Of a DNA stretch of 45,868 nt, positions 1 through 8,433 are shown in pieces. The notes beneath the pieces were generated by a model, which was not told the origin of the DNA, searched no databases, and saw nothing but the letters and a program-made list of their open reading frames with translations. This DNA comes from Lachnospiraceae bacterium (GTDB taxonomy: Bacteria > Bacillota > Clostridia > Lachnospirales > Lachnospiraceae), in NCBI GenBank assembly GCA_017621075.1, contig JAGATV010000026.1, positions 1 through 45,868 of the forward strand, written 5' to 3'. The number at the start of each line of letters is the position of its first letter. The stretch's first letter is position 1. A program made the translations under genes and the position numbers.

Positions 1-2
1 AA

Positions 3-128
3 GAGCTCACCAATAAGACTTCCGAAGATATGATGAAGGTCCGTAATCTGGGACGCAAGTCTTTGGAGGAAGTATTGACCAAGTTGAAGGAGTTAGGCTT
101 ACAGCTCAATTCCAGCGACGAAAACTAA
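3..128 (+). CDS. rpoA: RNA polymerase alpha subunit, C-terminal end (partial)
   Basis: Only the last 41 codons are in the window; the gene enters from the left edge. The reading frame starting at base 3 gives [20 protein letters not shown] and ends NSSDEN-stop. The stretch [16 protein letters not shown] is the helix-hairpin-helix core of the alpha C-terminal domain, which binds UP-element DNA and activators. The next gene is rplQ, the normal partner at the end of the bacterial alpha operon, which supports the call. No alternative is likely. Confidence 0.95.
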   Translation, partial: ELTNKTSEDMMKVRNLGRKSLEEVLTKLKELGLQLNSSDEN

Positions 129-152
129 TTTTAGTCAGATATTCCATGTGTG

Positions 153-248
153 GTAAGTCCAAAGTGCTCACCCATGGTTCATCTCTGAATGGCGTAACAT
201 GACAGCCCTGAGTGCTGTCCCTGCATTCGGTAAGTAAGTCCAAAGTGC
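153..248 (+). repeat. Pair of 15-bp direct repeats in the rpoA-rplQ spacer
   Basis: The 161-bp gap between rpoA and rplQ holds two exact copies of GTAAGTCCAAAGTGC (153-167 and 234-248), 81 bp apart. Between them lies a small inverted repeat, GACAGC/GCTGTC (201-206 and 214-219). No gene is recognisable here. The spacer is longer than is usual inside this operon and may hold a processing or translational control element for L17; that is inference. Confidence 0.6.
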
Positions 249-289
249 GTGGCCGGATGTACCATGAATGGAGAAAGGAAAAGAAAGAC

Positions 290-826
290 ATGGCAAAGTA
301 TAGGAAACTTGGCAGAACATCTGCACAGAGAAAAGCATTATTAAGAAACCAGGTAACTGCACTGATCAATAACGGAAAGATCGTTACTACCGAAGCAAGA
401 GCTAAGGAAGTAAAGAAAATCGCTGAAGGCCTGATCGCACTTGCTGTTAAGGAGAAGGACAACTTCGAGATGGTTACCGTTACCGCTAAGGTTGCTGTAA
501 AGGACAAAGATGGCAAGAGAGTAAAGGAAGTTGTTGACGGCAAGAAGGTTACCAAGTATGAGTCCGTTGAGAAGGAGATCAAGAAGGATCTTCCTTCCAG
601 ACTGCATGCAAGACGTCAGATGTTAAAGGTATTGAATCCTGTTGTATCTGTTCCTACCGAAGCAGCAGGCAAGAAGAGAAATACCAAGGAAATCGACCTG
701 GTTGCTAAATTGTTTGATGAGTATGCACCTAAGTATGCAGATCGTAAGGGTGGTTACACCAGAATCATCAAGATCGGTCAGCGTAAGGGTGACGCAGCTA
801 TGGAAGTTGTACTGGAGTTGGTATAA
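290..826 (+). CDS. rplQ: 50S ribosomal protein L17
   Basis: Structural protein of the large ribosomal subunit near the exit tunnel. The product from the ATG at 290 begins MAKYRKLGRTSAQRKALLRN, the classic L17 start, giving 178 aa. The open frame extends upstream to 212, but the family start and the purine-rich stretch GGAGAAAGGAAAAG just before 290 fix this start. The protein is longer than the ~120 aa of E. coli L17 because of a lysine-rich insertion in the middle (roughly residues 60-115, rich in KDK/KEV), a feature I associate with clostridial L17. It ends with the conserved TRIIKIGQRKGDAAMEVVLE block. It follows rpoA and is closed by a terminator. Confidence 0.97.
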   Translation: MAKYRKLGRTSAQRKALLRNQVTALINNGKIVTTEARAKEVKKIAEGLIALAVKEKDNFEMVTVTAKVAVKDKDGKRVKEVVDGKKVTKYESVEKEIKKDLPSRLHARRQMLKVLNPVVSVPTEAAGKKRNTKEIDLVAKLFDEYAPKYADRKGGYTRIIKIGQRKGDAAMEVVLELV

Positions 827-830
827 CATG

Positions 831-884
831 TTCGCATAATGCGAATCTAAAAAAAGGAATCGGCATGGTGCCGGTTCCTTTTTG
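831..884 (+). terminator. Rho-independent terminator of the rpoA-rplQ operon
   Basis: Just after the rplQ stop there is a perfect small palindrome TTCGCATAATGCGAA (831-845), then a 10-bp stem GGAATCGGCA/TGCCGGTTCC (856-865 and 869-878, one G-T pair) with a 3-nt loop followed by five or more T. The second hairpin is a textbook intrinsic terminator; the role of the first is unknown. Confidence 0.9.
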
Positions 885-902
885 TGTGTCATGCTGTCTG
901 TA

Positions 903-1847
903 TCACTCTACCGCTTTCTGGAAGTGCTGGTAGTCCTTGCAGGAGTTCCAGGCACCTCCCCAGGTAAATCCGTGCCGGATAAAGAGTTTGTAGCACAGAT
1001 CGTTTTCATCGATCTTGTAGGGAAAACTGCTCTGACGGTCGGCGTAAGGTTGGGCGGAGACGGGAGATACCTCTTGACTGCCGTCCTGTCTGTAGGTGAT
1101 GTAAGGATTGTAAAGCGGGTTCACATCAATGGCAAGGCCGTAGGCATGTTTTGAAAGAGAGGTGCTTCCTTCCACCACCCGGTAGTTGAAGCAGGAGGTG
1201 TTGTTAGCTTCCATGGAGGCTGTATCGTCACCATCGTATTCTTCAATCAAAAGCACCTGCTCCAACTGGTATTCATTGCGGTACAGCTCATAAAAAATCT
1301 CCACCAGGTCCTGTGCAATGTATTCATTGCAGATCAGTTCTCCTTCCCTGGGATTTCCGTCGAAATCATAGTGCCAGATATGCACATACCGCAGATCGTC
1401 GTAAGAGATAACCGGATCTGTTTCATTTTCCGGATAGGAGATCCCTGTGATATATCTCCTGAGGTTGTCCGACAGGGGCTCGTAGTAAAAACCGTCCGTG
1501 TAAAGGGTGCGCTGATCCTTTGGGATATCGCTGTTCAAGGCGGCCCCCACCAGCACAGACTCTTGTGTGACGGCTTCTGAGGTTTTCGTGGCGTCTGCCG
1601 GACCGCTTTCCCCTGCGTCTGTCTGAATGTTTTCTTTGGCATTGGTTGGCCCGTTTTCTTCCCCTTCCGTCCCGTTGGTCTCCTGCGTTTTGGTACTTTC
1701 CTTATAGGCGATCTCCGGGTTTGCCTGAGCGTAGTCCTGTAAACTTATGGAGTTTTTCCTGACTGTCTGGGTGAGCAGTCCTACCGCAGCGCATATCAGC
1801 GCAAGGATTGCGGTCATCTTCAGGATCTTCATCTTGTCTGAGTCCAT
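903..1847 (-). CDS. Membrane-anchored LAS/M15-type peptidoglycan peptidase
   Basis: Predicted zinc peptidase cutting cell-wall peptides (D-Ala-D-Ala carboxypeptidase or endopeptidase, M15 family), acting outside the membrane. From the ATG at 1847 it is 314 aa: a transmembrane anchor at about residues 6-26, a long Glu/Thr/Asn-rich linker (to ~95), and a C-terminal catalytic domain. The zinc motif SKHAYGLAIDVNP gives His234 and Asp241, and the third ligand His308 sits in WGGAWNSCKDYQHF. The start at 1847 has AAAGGAAA upstream; the frame is open to 1904 but that would run into the polyferredoxin gene. It lies 23 bp after that gene and is probably cotranscribed. Exact bond specificity cannot be read from sequence. 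Confidence 0.85.
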   Translation of the reverse strand: MDSDKMKILKMTAILALICAAVGLLTQTVRKNSISLQDYAQANPEIAYKESTKTQETNGTEGEENGPTNAKENIQTDAGESGPADATKTSEAVTQESVLVGAALNSDIPKDQRTLYTDGFYYEPLSDNLRRYITGISYPENETDPVISYDDLRYVHIWHYDFDGNPREGELICNEYIAQDLVEIFYELYRNEYQLEQVLLIEEYDGDDTASMEANNTSCFNYRVVEGSTSLSKHAYGLAIDVNPLYNPYITYRQDGSQEVSPVSAQPYADRQSSFPYKIDENDLCYKLFIRHGFTWGGAWNSCKDYQHFQKAVE

Positions 1848-1870
1848 ATTTTGTTCTGATTTCCTTTCAT

Positions 1871-2689
1871 CTATAAAGCATCCTTTGAGCAGTTCTTTAC
1901 ACATTCAAAGCAGAGGATACACTCCGTCCCATTCTTTCGCTTCCTCGAATGATCAGTTACATCTACATTCATTGGGCATACGCGTTTACATTTGCCGCAG
2001 GATATGCACTTGCCCGTATCACATGTTACTCTGAGCAGGGAAAAATAACTCATGGGCTTTAGAAATACGGTAACCGGGCATATATATTTGCAGAAAGCCC
2101 TGTTGTCCTTGAAAAGAAATGCCAATCCGATACCAATGGCATAATACAGCAGATTTCCCATAAGGAACGCCCGGAACATGATTTTTTCCATGTTGCCCAA
2201 ATGAGCCAAAAAGAGAGATGCCACAAATATCAGTGATAATGCAAAGGTGAAATACCTGATCCATCCTATTTTCTTTCGCGGCTGCATGGGCACTTTGTAG
2301 GGAAGAAAGTCAAGTACCATCGCCGTCCAACAGGCATAACCACACCATCCCCTGCCAAAGATCAGAGGTCCAAATATCTTAGCCACTGCATAATGAATGG
2401 TTGCTGCCTCAAATACGCCGGTAAACAGATAGTACCAAAACCCCTCAATCTGCATATTTTCCCGGCACATCACTCCCAAATAAAAAAACATATACAGTCC
2501 GACCAGAAGCTGCGTCACCCGTCTGGCGTGTTTATACTTCCTGAGGAACAAGAAGATACCCAACGCTATAGAAATGCCGATATAGCTGAAGTTAAGCAGA
2601 TAAAACAGGTTATCCATTGTCAGCCAAAGGGTAATTGCTACCGTTTCAAATATTGCCAGCATAATAACAGGCAATAAGTATTTCTTCAT
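1871..2689 (-). CDS. Polytopic membrane 4Fe-4S ferredoxin protein (NapH/NosR-like)
   Basis: A 272-aa membrane electron-transfer protein. About five or six hydrophobic segments fill the first 220 residues. The cytoplasmic-type cysteine motifs WCGYACW and CKYICPV resemble those of NapH/CcoG-type polyferredoxins. The C-terminus carries two 4Fe-4S ferredoxin motifs, CISCGKCKRVCP and CILCFECVKNC. RBS AAGGAGA precedes the ATG. No NapA, NosZ or other obvious redox partner is adjacent, so the electron acceptor is unknown; the downstream neighbour is a cell-wall peptidase, an odd pairing. The family call is firm, the role is not. Confidence 0.85.
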   Translation of the reverse strand: MKKYLLPVIMLAIFETVAITLWLTMDNLFYLLNFSYIGISIALGIFLFLRKYKHARRVTQLLVGLYMFFYLGVMCRENMQIEGFWYYLFTGVFEAATIHYAVAKIFGPLIFGRGWCGYACWTAMVLDFLPYKVPMQPRKKIGWIRYFTFALSLIFVASLFLAHLGNMEKIMFRAFLMGNLLYYAIGIGLAFLFKDNRAFCKYICPVTVFLKPMSYFSLLRVTCDTGKCISCGKCKRVCPMNVDVTDHSRKRKNGTECILCFECVKNCSKDAL

Positions 2690-2782
2690 CCTGCGTCTCC
2701 TTGAAATTCCTGTTTGTAAATTATAGATGATATCAGCATACCACGCCGGAGCTTTTTTGTAAATCGGCAGGGATGGTATGAC

Positions 2783-2811
2783 TTGTAGGAAATAAAAGGA
2801 TATGATATAGT
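2783..2811 (+). promoter_or_regulatory. Promoter for the DUF4846 lipoprotein gene
   Basis: TTGTAG (2783-2788), 17-bp spacer, TATAGT (2806-2811), 87 bp upstream of the ATG at 2898. The rest of the 208-bp gap 2690-2897 shows no gene; a TATAAT on the minus strand (2720-2725) may serve the polyferredoxin gene but lacks a good -35. Confidence 0.65.
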
Positions 2812-2897
2812 GAACGTTAAAGGGTCATTTTTGATATTCCGAATGAGGTTTCGCCGGAAGTGATGATCGGATGGAAATTCCGGTGTAGGAGGCTTAT

Positions 2898-3851
2898 ATG
2901 AGAAAGGGAATCCTGGTGTTTTGCGTGCTGTTTTCAGCAGTGTGCCTGGCAGGGTGCAAAACCGGCAATACGAACGGAAAACAGGTTGAAAAGCCGGGTG
3001 CGGAAAGAGAAGAACAAACTGAAAAAAAGACAGAGAAAGAAATAGAGAAAGAAACGGAGGAATGCCGGGATGACCAGCAGGAAAAGTCCCTGATCGATGC
3101 GGAGGGCACCACGCTTGCGACCCGTATCCTCTCCCCGGAGGGGTATGCCAGGACGGATGCTGTGGAAGGCGGTTTTACAGAGTTTTTGCGAGAATATCCT
3201 TTAAAGGAAGATGGGTGTCCCGTGCTTCTCTATGACGGTCAGGAAAAGGGAAACCAATCTGCCCATGAGGCGGTATTCCTGCTTCCACTTGAAGCGGAGG
3301 ACCTGCAACAGTGTGCGGATTCCGTGATGCGGGTCTATGCGGAATATCTTTATCATTCCGGGCAGGCAGACAGGATCGCCTTCCATTTTACCAACGGTTT
3401 TCTGGCGGAGTATGGCAGGTGGCGTGACGGTGGCCGTATTTTCGTAAACGGAAATACCGTGGATTGGGTGCAGACGGCCTCTTATGATGATTCCTACGAG
3501 ACCTTTCAAAAGTATCTGCGGATGGTGTTTGTATATGCAGGGACTCTTTCCATGGAGGGGGAGAGCACCCCGGTATCTTTGGAAGATATTCAGGTGGGAG
3601 ACGTGTTTTTAAAGGGTGGAAGCCCCGGTCATGTGGTCATGATAGTGGATATCTGCGAAAATGCAGAGGGCGGAAAAGCCTTTCTTCTGGGGCAGGGCTA
3701 TATGCCGGCGCAGGAATTCCATGTGTTGAAAAACCCTCTGCATGAGGAAGACCCCTGGTACTATGAGGAAGAGATCACCTATCCTTTCCGGACACCGGAG
3801 TATGTTTTTGAGGAGGGAAGCCTTTGCAGATTATCGTATCTGGAGCGTTAG
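2898..3851 (+). CDS. DUF4846-family lipoprotein
   Basis: A 317-aa exported lipoprotein of unknown function. The N-terminus MRKGILVFCVLFSAVCLAGC is a signal peptide with lipobox LAGC (lipidated Cys20). A charged Glu/Lys linker follows (residues ~30-60), then a domain I recognise as DUF4846: ATRILSPEGYARTD, FLREYPLK, HFTNGF and GDVFLKGGSPGHVVMIVDI. The last block, with PGHVVMIVD, resembles the His strand of NlpC/CHAP-like folds, which hints at cell-wall work but proves nothing. RBS TAGGAGG (2885-2891) supports the start. It has its own promoter and no clear terminator before ecfA1. Confidence 0.8.
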   Translation: MRKGILVFCVLFSAVCLAGCKTGNTNGKQVEKPGAEREEQTEKKTEKEIEKETEECRDDQQEKSLIDAEGTTLATRILSPEGYARTDAVEGGFTEFLREYPLKEDGCPVLLYDGQEKGNQSAHEAVFLLPLEAEDLQQCADSVMRVYAEYLYHSGQADRIAFHFTNGFLAEYGRWRDGGRIFVNGNTVDWVQTASYDDSYETFQKYLRMVFVYAGTLSMEGESTPVSLEDIQVGDVFLKGGSPGHVVMIVDICENAEGGKAFLLGQGYMPAQEFHVLKNPLHEEDPWYYEEEITYPFRTPEYVFEEGSLCRLSYLER

Positions 3852-3854
3852 CAG

Positions 3855-3883
3855 TTGTAAATTTGTTTGGAATCTAGTACAAT
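3855..3883 (+). promoter_or_regulatory. Promoter of the ecf operon
   Basis: TTGTAA (3855-3860), 17-bp spacer, TACAAT (3878-3883), 32 bp before the ecfA1 ATG. It should transcribe ecfA1-ecfA2-ecfT and probably truA. Confidence 0.75.
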
Positions 3884-3915
3884 AGAAACCGTGCAATGAA
3901 AAGGTAAGAGTCAAT

Positions 3916-4761
3916 ATGAACATTGTAAAAGCAGAAAATCTTACATATGAATATATCAGGCGTGACGAGGACGGCAATGTGGAGGGGATCACCACTGCGG
4001 TGGATGACGTATCCCTTCGGGTGAAGCAGGGGGACTTTGTGGCGATTCTGGGACACAATGGTTCCGGTAAGTCCACCCTTGCCAAGCATATCAATGCCAT
4101 TCTGAGTCCCACGGAGGGAACTGTCTGGGTGGACGGAAAGGATACCCGGGATGAGGAGGAAATTTGGAATATCCGTCAGACGGCGGGAATGGTATTCCAA
4201 AATCCTGACAACCAGATCATCGGACAGGTGGTGGAGGAGGATGTGGGTTTTGGCCCGGAGAACATCGGCGTCCCCACAGAGGAAATCTGGGAGAGGGTTA
4301 CGGAGAGTCTCCGTGCCGTGGGGATGTACCAGTTTCGGAAGTATTCACCCAATAAGCTTTCCGGCGGACAGAAACAGAGGGTTTCCATCGCAGGAGTCCT
4401 GGCCATGCATCCCAAGTGCATTATCCTGGACGAGCCCACGGCCATGTTAGACCCCAACGGGCGAAAAGAAGTGATCCGTGCTGTCCGGGGGCTGAATCAG
4501 GTGGAGGGAGTTACAGTGATCCTGATCACCCATTACATGGAAGAGATCATCCATGCGGACAAGGTCTTTGTGATGGACCGGGGAAAGATCGCCATGGAAG
4601 GAACACCCAGGGAGATCTTCTCCCAGGTGGAGAAGCTGAAAGCACTGCGGCTGGATGTGCCCCAGGTGACGCTGCTTGCATATAATCTTCAGAAAAAGGG
4701 GGTTCCATTGCCGGACGGCATCCTGACTACGGAAGAATTTGTAAAGGCCCTGGGACTTTAA
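3916..4761 (+). CDS. ecfA1: ECF transporter ATPase A1
   Basis: One of the two ATPases of the energy-coupling factor module that powers uptake of vitamins and trace nutrients through exchangeable S components. 281 aa with Walker [10 protein letters not shown] (residues 46-54), Q-loop FQNPDNQ (94-100), signature LSGGQ (148-152), Walker B CIILDEP (168-174) and H-loop ITHYMEE. The C-terminal tail after about residue 230 is the usual EcfA extension that contacts its partner. It sits 21 bp before ecfA2. Firmicutes carry this pair next to ecfT and truA downstream of the ribosomal cluster, exactly as here. Substrate cannot be inferred because no S-component gene is adjacent. Confidence 0.95.
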   Translation: MNIVKAENLTYEYIRRDEDGNVEGITTAVDDVSLRVKQGDFVAILGHNGSGKSTLAKHINAILSPTEGTVWVDGKDTRDEEEIWNIRQTAGMVFQNPDNQIIGQVVEEDVGFGPENIGVPTEEIWERVTESLRAVGMYQFRKYSPNKLSGGQKQRVSIAGVLAMHPKCIILDEPTAMLDPNGRKEVIRAVRGLNQVEGVTVILITHYMEEIIHADKVFVMDRGKIAMEGTPREIFSQVEKLKALRLDVPQVTLLAYNLQKKGVPLPDGILTTEEFVKALGL

Positions 4762-4782
4762 AGATAGGAAAGGCAGATAGGA

Positions 4783-5628
4783 ATGTCCATTATCATCGAT
4801 CATGTAAATTATATATACGGAGAGGGAACGCCTTTGGCCACAAAAGCCCTGAATGATATCTGTCTGACGATTCCCGACGGACAGTTCATCGGCATCATCG
4901 GCCACACAGGCTCCGGCAAGTCTACTCTGATGCAGCATTTGAACGGCCTGGCGAAAGCCACGACGGGACATATCTACTTTAACGGGGAAGACATCTATGA
5001 CAGCGATTATGATATGAAGAAGCTGCGCAGTAAGGTGGGCCTGGTATTCCAGTATCCGGAGCATCAGCTCTTTGAGATCGATGTATTTACAGATGTGTGC
5101 TTTGGTCCTAAGAATCTGGGCCTGGACCGCAGGGAAGTGGAGCTAAGGGCTTATGAAGCCCTGGAGAAAGTAGGGTTTCCCAAGGAACTGTTTTATCAGT
5201 CGCCCTTTGAGCTTTCCGGCGGACAAAAGCGCAGGGCCGCCATCGCAGGAGTCCTTGCCATGGAGCCTGAAGTGCTGATTCTGGATGAGCCCACAGCAGG
5301 TCTGGACCCCAAGGGCCGGGATGAGATCCTGCATCAGATCAAAAAGCTGCAAAAGGAAAGCGGCATGACCATCCTTTTGGTGTCCCACAGTATGGAAGAT
5401 GTGGCGGAATATGTGGACCGCATCATTGTGATGAACAAGGGCAGTGTCATGTTTGACGATACTCCCAGGGAAGTTTTCCACCATTATAAGGAATTGGAAG
5501 AAGTTGGACTGTCAGCACCCCAGGTAACCTATATCATGCATGCCTTGAGGGAGAAGGGACTCAATGTGGATACGGATGTCACTACCATTGCAGAGGCGGC
5601 AAAGGAAATCCTGAAATACTACAGTTAG
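4783..5628 (+). CDS. ecfA2: ECF transporter ATPase A2
   Basis: Second ATPase of the ECF module, 281 aa, forming a heterodimer with EcfA1. Walker A GHTGSGKST (residues 40-48), Q-loop FQYPEHQLFE, signature LSGGQKRR, Walker B VLILDEPTAGLDP. The FQYPEHQLF variant is typical of EcfA2. The RBS region AGGAAAGG precedes the ATG. Seven bases separate its stop from ecfT. Confidence 0.95.
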   Translation: MSIIIDHVNYIYGEGTPLATKALNDICLTIPDGQFIGIIGHTGSGKSTLMQHLNGLAKATTGHIYFNGEDIYDSDYDMKKLRSKVGLVFQYPEHQLFEIDVFTDVCFGPKNLGLDRREVELRAYEALEKVGFPKELFYQSPFELSGGQKRRAAIAGVLAMEPEVLILDEPTAGLDPKGRDEILHQIKKLQKESGMTILLVSHSMEDVAEYVDRIIVMNKGSVMFDDTPREVFHHYKELEEVGLSAPQVTYIMHALREKGLNVDTDVTTIAEAAKEILKYYS

Positions 5629-5635
5629 GAGCAAT

Positions 5636-6463
5636 ATGCTTAGAGATATCACATTAGGACAATATTATCAGACAGAATCTGTCATACACAGACTGGACCC
5701 CAGGGTAAAGCTGGGCGGGACGCTGGTTTTTATCATTTCCCTGTTTCTTTTTAAGAATTTTTGGGGATTTGCCGTGGCAGCAGTATTCTTAGGGATCGTC
5801 ATCGGGCTCTCGAAAGTGCCTTTTAAGTTCATGGTACGGGGCATGAAGAGCATTTTGTTCCTGCTGTTGATCACGGTGGGATTCAACTTGTTCCTGACAC
5901 AGGGCACACCGATCTTCACTGTGTGGAAGCTGTCAGTGACCTGGGAAGGCCTGAGACTGGCACTTACCATGGCGGTGCGCCTGAGCCTGCTCATCATCGG
6001 GTCTTCTGTTATGACGCTCACTACTACACCCAACAATCTGACGGACGGTATGGAGCGGATGCTCCGTCCACTGAAGGTGTTCAAGGTCCCGGTGCATGAG
6101 GTGGCAATGATGATGTCCATTGCCCTGCGCTTCATCCCGATCCTTCTGGAGGAGACCGACAAGATCATGAAAGCACAGATTGCCAGAGGGGCAGATTTTG
6201 AGAGCGGCAACCTGATCAGGCGTGCCAAGGCCCTGGTGCCTCTTTTGGTACCGCTGTTCATCTCGGCATTCCGACGGGCCAATGATCTGGCTATGGCCAT
6301 GGAGGCCCGCTGCTACAGGGGCGGGGAAGGGCGCACCAAGATGAAGCCCTTGATCTACCAAAAAAGAGATTATCTGGCTTATGTGTGCCTGGCAGGTTAC
6401 CTGGCCGTCAGTATCGGCGTGGGAAGATTGCTGCCGTTGGGTGCAGTGTTCTACACTTTTTGA
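5636..6463 (+). CDS. ecfT: ECF transporter transmembrane subunit T
   Basis: Membrane scaffold linking the two ATPases to substrate-binding S components. 275 aa, with about five or six hydrophobic helices and the two Ala-Arg coupling motifs, IARGADFESG near residue 182 and AMEARCYRGG near 221, which dock into the EcfA grooves. RBS TTAGGAG overlaps the ecfA2 stop, so translation is probably coupled. Its stop is 32 bp before the truA start. Confidence 0.95.
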   Translation: MLRDITLGQYYQTESVIHRLDPRVKLGGTLVFIISLFLFKNFWGFAVAAVFLGIVIGLSKVPFKFMVRGMKSILFLLLITVGFNLFLTQGTPIFTVWKLSVTWEGLRLALTMAVRLSLLIIGSSVMTLTTTPNNLTDGMERMLRPLKVFKVPVHEVAMMMSIALRFIPILLEETDKIMKAQIARGADFESGNLIRRAKALVPLLVPLFISAFRRANDLAMAMEARCYRGGEGRTKMKPLIYQKRDYLAYVCLAGYLAVSIGVGRLLPLGAVFYTF

Positions 6464-6495
6464 CAAAGATACAGCATTTAAGAACGGAATATGCG

Positions 6496-7245
6496 ATGAT
6501 TATGGAAAAGAAACGCGTGCGCCTGACTGTGGCCTACGATGGCACCAACTATCACGGCTGGCAGATCCAGAACAATGGGATTACCATTGAAAGTGAACTG
6601 AATAGATGTTTAAGTGATCTTTTGGGGGAGCCTGTGGAGGTCATCGGTGCCAGTCGTACCGATTCCGGTGTGCATGCTTTGGAAAATATCGCCGTGTTTG
6701 ACACGGAGAGCCCCATGCCGGCAGAAAAGATCTCTTATGCCTTAAATCAGCGGCTTCCGGAGGACATCCGCATTCAGAGGTCTGAGGAGGTGGCTGCAGA
6801 CTGGCATCCGCGGCACTGTAAGAGCCGTAAGACGTATGAGTACCGTATTTACCGGGGAGAGTTTCCCATGCCTGTGAGACGGCTGTATGCTTATTTTACC
6901 TATCGATCTTTGTGCGTAGAGGATATGCGGGAGGCGGCGGCTTATCTGGTGGGAGAGCATGATTTTAAGAGCTTTTGCCAGACGGGGGCCCAGGTGGAGT
7001 CCACTGTGCGGACCATCTACCTGATAGAGGTGGAAGAACAGGGGGTGGAGCTGGTGATCCGGGTCTGCGGGAACGGTTTCCTCTATAATATGGTGCGGAT
7101 CATTGCAGGGACCCTTATGGAAGTGGGGCAGGGCAGACGGGCACCTTCGGATATGCCGGCGATCCTTGATGCAAAGGACAGGAGGGCGGCAGGGCCTACG
7201 GCACCGGCCCACGGATTGACACTGATGCGGTACGAATTCTTGTAA
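6496..7245 (+). CDS. truA: tRNA pseudouridine synthase A
   Basis: Converts U38-U40 of tRNA anticodon stems to pseudouridine. From 6496 the protein is 249 aa, a normal length. It opens with KKRVRLTVAYDGTNYHGWQ and has the catalytic loop GASRTDSGVHA with nucleophile Asp56. The other family blocks, HPRHCKSRKTYEYRI, HDFKSFCQTG and FLYNMVRIIAGTL, are all present. The start is not certain: ATG at 6496 has a weak GGA seven bases upstream, ATG at 6502 is also possible; the frame stays open farther up inside ecfT but those residues do not look like TruA. It is the last gene of the ecf transcript. Confidence 0.95.
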   Translation: MIMEKKRVRLTVAYDGTNYHGWQIQNNGITIESELNRCLSDLLGEPVEVIGASRTDSGVHALENIAVFDTESPMPAEKISYALNQRLPEDIRIQRSEEVAADWHPRHCKSRKTYEYRIYRGEFPMPVRRLYAYFTYRSLCVEDMREAAAYLVGEHDFKSFCQTGAQVESTVRTIYLIEVEEQGVELVIRVCGNGFLYNMVRIIAGTLMEVGQGRRAPSDMPAILDAKDRRAAGPTAPAHGLTLMRYEFL

Positions 7246-7282
7246 AAACCACAAAAATGCCTATTTTCTTTGAAAATGGGTG

Positions 7283-7314
7283 TTGACACACACGGCACAG
7301 TATAGAAAAATATA
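7283..7314 (+). promoter_or_regulatory. Promoter of rplM-rpsI
   Basis: A consensus -35 TTGACA (7283-7288) followed by an AT-rich stretch (7302-7315) that must hold the -10; the best hexamers, such as AAATAT and AATATA, have spacers of 19-20 bp, so the exact -10 is unsure. About 170 nt of leader follow before rplM. Confidence 0.6.
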
Positions 7315-7365
7315 TGACTGTGGCAACGTTTCAAAATGCCTAGTCAAAGCCCCGACGAAGCATTG

Positions 7366-7460
7366 AGATAGACAACCGTTCTGAGGATTTACAGAGTGTA
7401 GCCGGACATCTGCAGTCTGTAAAGCAACCAGAACAAAAGACAACGCCGACTGTCTATGGC
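7366..7460 (+). ncRNA. Structured 5' leader of rplM (L13-leader type)
   Basis: The transcript between promoter and rplM folds into three nested helices readable by eye: ATAGACA/TGTCTAT (7368-7374 with 7451-7457), GTTCTG/CAGAAC (7378-7383 with 7429-7434) and TTTACAGA/TCTGTAAA (7388-7395 with 7416-7423), all perfect. The outer strand ends 17 bases before the RBS CGGAGGGA. In Firmicutes, L13 operons often carry an autoregulatory leader bound by the ribosomal protein; position and shape fit that, but I have not matched it to the published consensus. Confidence 0.7.
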
Positions 7461-7487
7461 AGCGGCAAATAATACGGAGGGAACATA

Positions 7488-7916
7488 ATGAAAACATTCA
7501 TGGCTAGTCCAGCTACAATCGATAGAAAATGGTATGTAGTAGACGCTACAGATATGACCCTGGGCCGTTTGGCTTCTGAGGTTGCTAAGGTTTTGAGAGG
7601 TAAGAACAAGGCTATCTTTACTCCTCATATGGATTGCGGCGACTATGTGATCGTGATCAACGCTGAGAAGATCAAGGTAACCGGTAAGAAGATGGATCAG
7701 AAGATTTACTATCATCACTCTGATTACGTTGGTGGTATGAAAGAGACTACCCTGAGAGAAAAGCTTGCAAAGAAGCCTGAAGAGGTTGTGGGGATGGCAG
7801 TTAAGGGTATGCTTCCCAAAGGACCTTTAGGAAGACAGATGTACACCAAGTTACATGTATATGCAGGTCCTGAGCATGATCATGCAGCTCAGAAGCCTGA
7901 AGTACTGACATTCTAA
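7488..7916 (+). CDS. rplM: 50S ribosomal protein L13
   Basis: Early-assembly protein of the large subunit. 142 aa, the usual size. Begins [20 protein letters not shown] and contains [19 protein letters not shown], the [11 protein letters not shown] strand, and the signature [36 protein letters not shown] lies just upstream. It forms an operon with rpsI, 26 bp downstream. Confidence 0.98.
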   Translation: MKTFMASPATIDRKWYVVDATDMTLGRLASEVAKVLRGKNKAIFTPHMDCGDYVIVINAEKIKVTGKKMDQKIYYHHSDYVGGMKETTLREKLAKKPEEVVGMAVKGMLPKGPLGRQMYTKLHVYAGPEHDHAAQKPEVLTF

Positions 7917-7942
7917 GGGACCGAGAGAGGAGGAAAACAATC

Positions 7943-8338
7943 ATGGCAAAATCAGAAAGATACTACGGAACAGGCAGAAGAAAAAAGGCGATCGCCAGAG
8001 TATATTTAGTACCCGGTAAGGGCAACGTTACCATCAACAAGAGAAGCATGGACGAGTACTTCGGTCTTGAGACCCTGAAGGTTATCGTTCGTCAGCCCCT
8101 GGTAGCAACCGAGAACACCGAGAAGTTCGATGTACTGGTTAACGTAAAGGGTGGCGGTTACACCGGTCAGGCCGGCGCAATCAGACACGGTATCGCAAGA
8201 GCACTGCTTCAGGTAGATGCTGACTACAGACCCGTTCTCAAGAAAGCTGGTTTCCTGACCAGAGACCCTCGTATGAAAGAAAGAAAGAAATACGGTCTCA
8301 AGGCAGCAAGAAGAGCACCTCAGTTCTCAAAGAGATAA
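7943..8338 (+). CDS. rpsI: 30S ribosomal protein S9
   Basis: Small-subunit protein whose basic C-terminal tail reaches the P-site tRNA. 131 aa, starts [20 protein letters not shown] and ends [17 protein letters not shown], the hallmark S9 tail. [10 protein letters not shown] and [19 protein letters not shown] are both conserved blocks. RBS GAGAGGAGG precedes the start. Followed by a strong terminator. Confidence 0.98.
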   Translation: MAKSERYYGTGRRKKAIARVYLVPGKGNVTINKRSMDEYFGLETLKVIVRQPLVATENTEKFDVLVNVKGGGYTGQAGAIRHGIARALLQVDADYRPVLKKAGFLTRDPRMKERKKYGLKAARRAPQFSKR

Positions 8339-8385
8339 TCAGCGATCGCTTCGAGAAGCAAGATTTTCAAAGAGACAATTTTACG

Positions 8386-8418
8386 ACATCCCGGAACTTT
8401 TGGTTCCGGGATGTTTTT
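8386..8418 (+). terminator. Rho-independent terminator of rplM-rpsI
   Basis: Perfect 12-bp stem ACATCCCGGAAC/GTTCCGGGATGT (8386-8397 and 8403-8414) with a 5-nt loop, followed by a run of T. Confidence 0.93.
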
Positions 8419-8433
8419 GTCTCAAAACAAGCA

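Noticed and set aside
2721-2749. Third copy of the 28739/36236 promoter element
   Set aside because: Only CCACGCCGG and scattered upstream bases match and the palindrome is lost; too weak to list as a copy.
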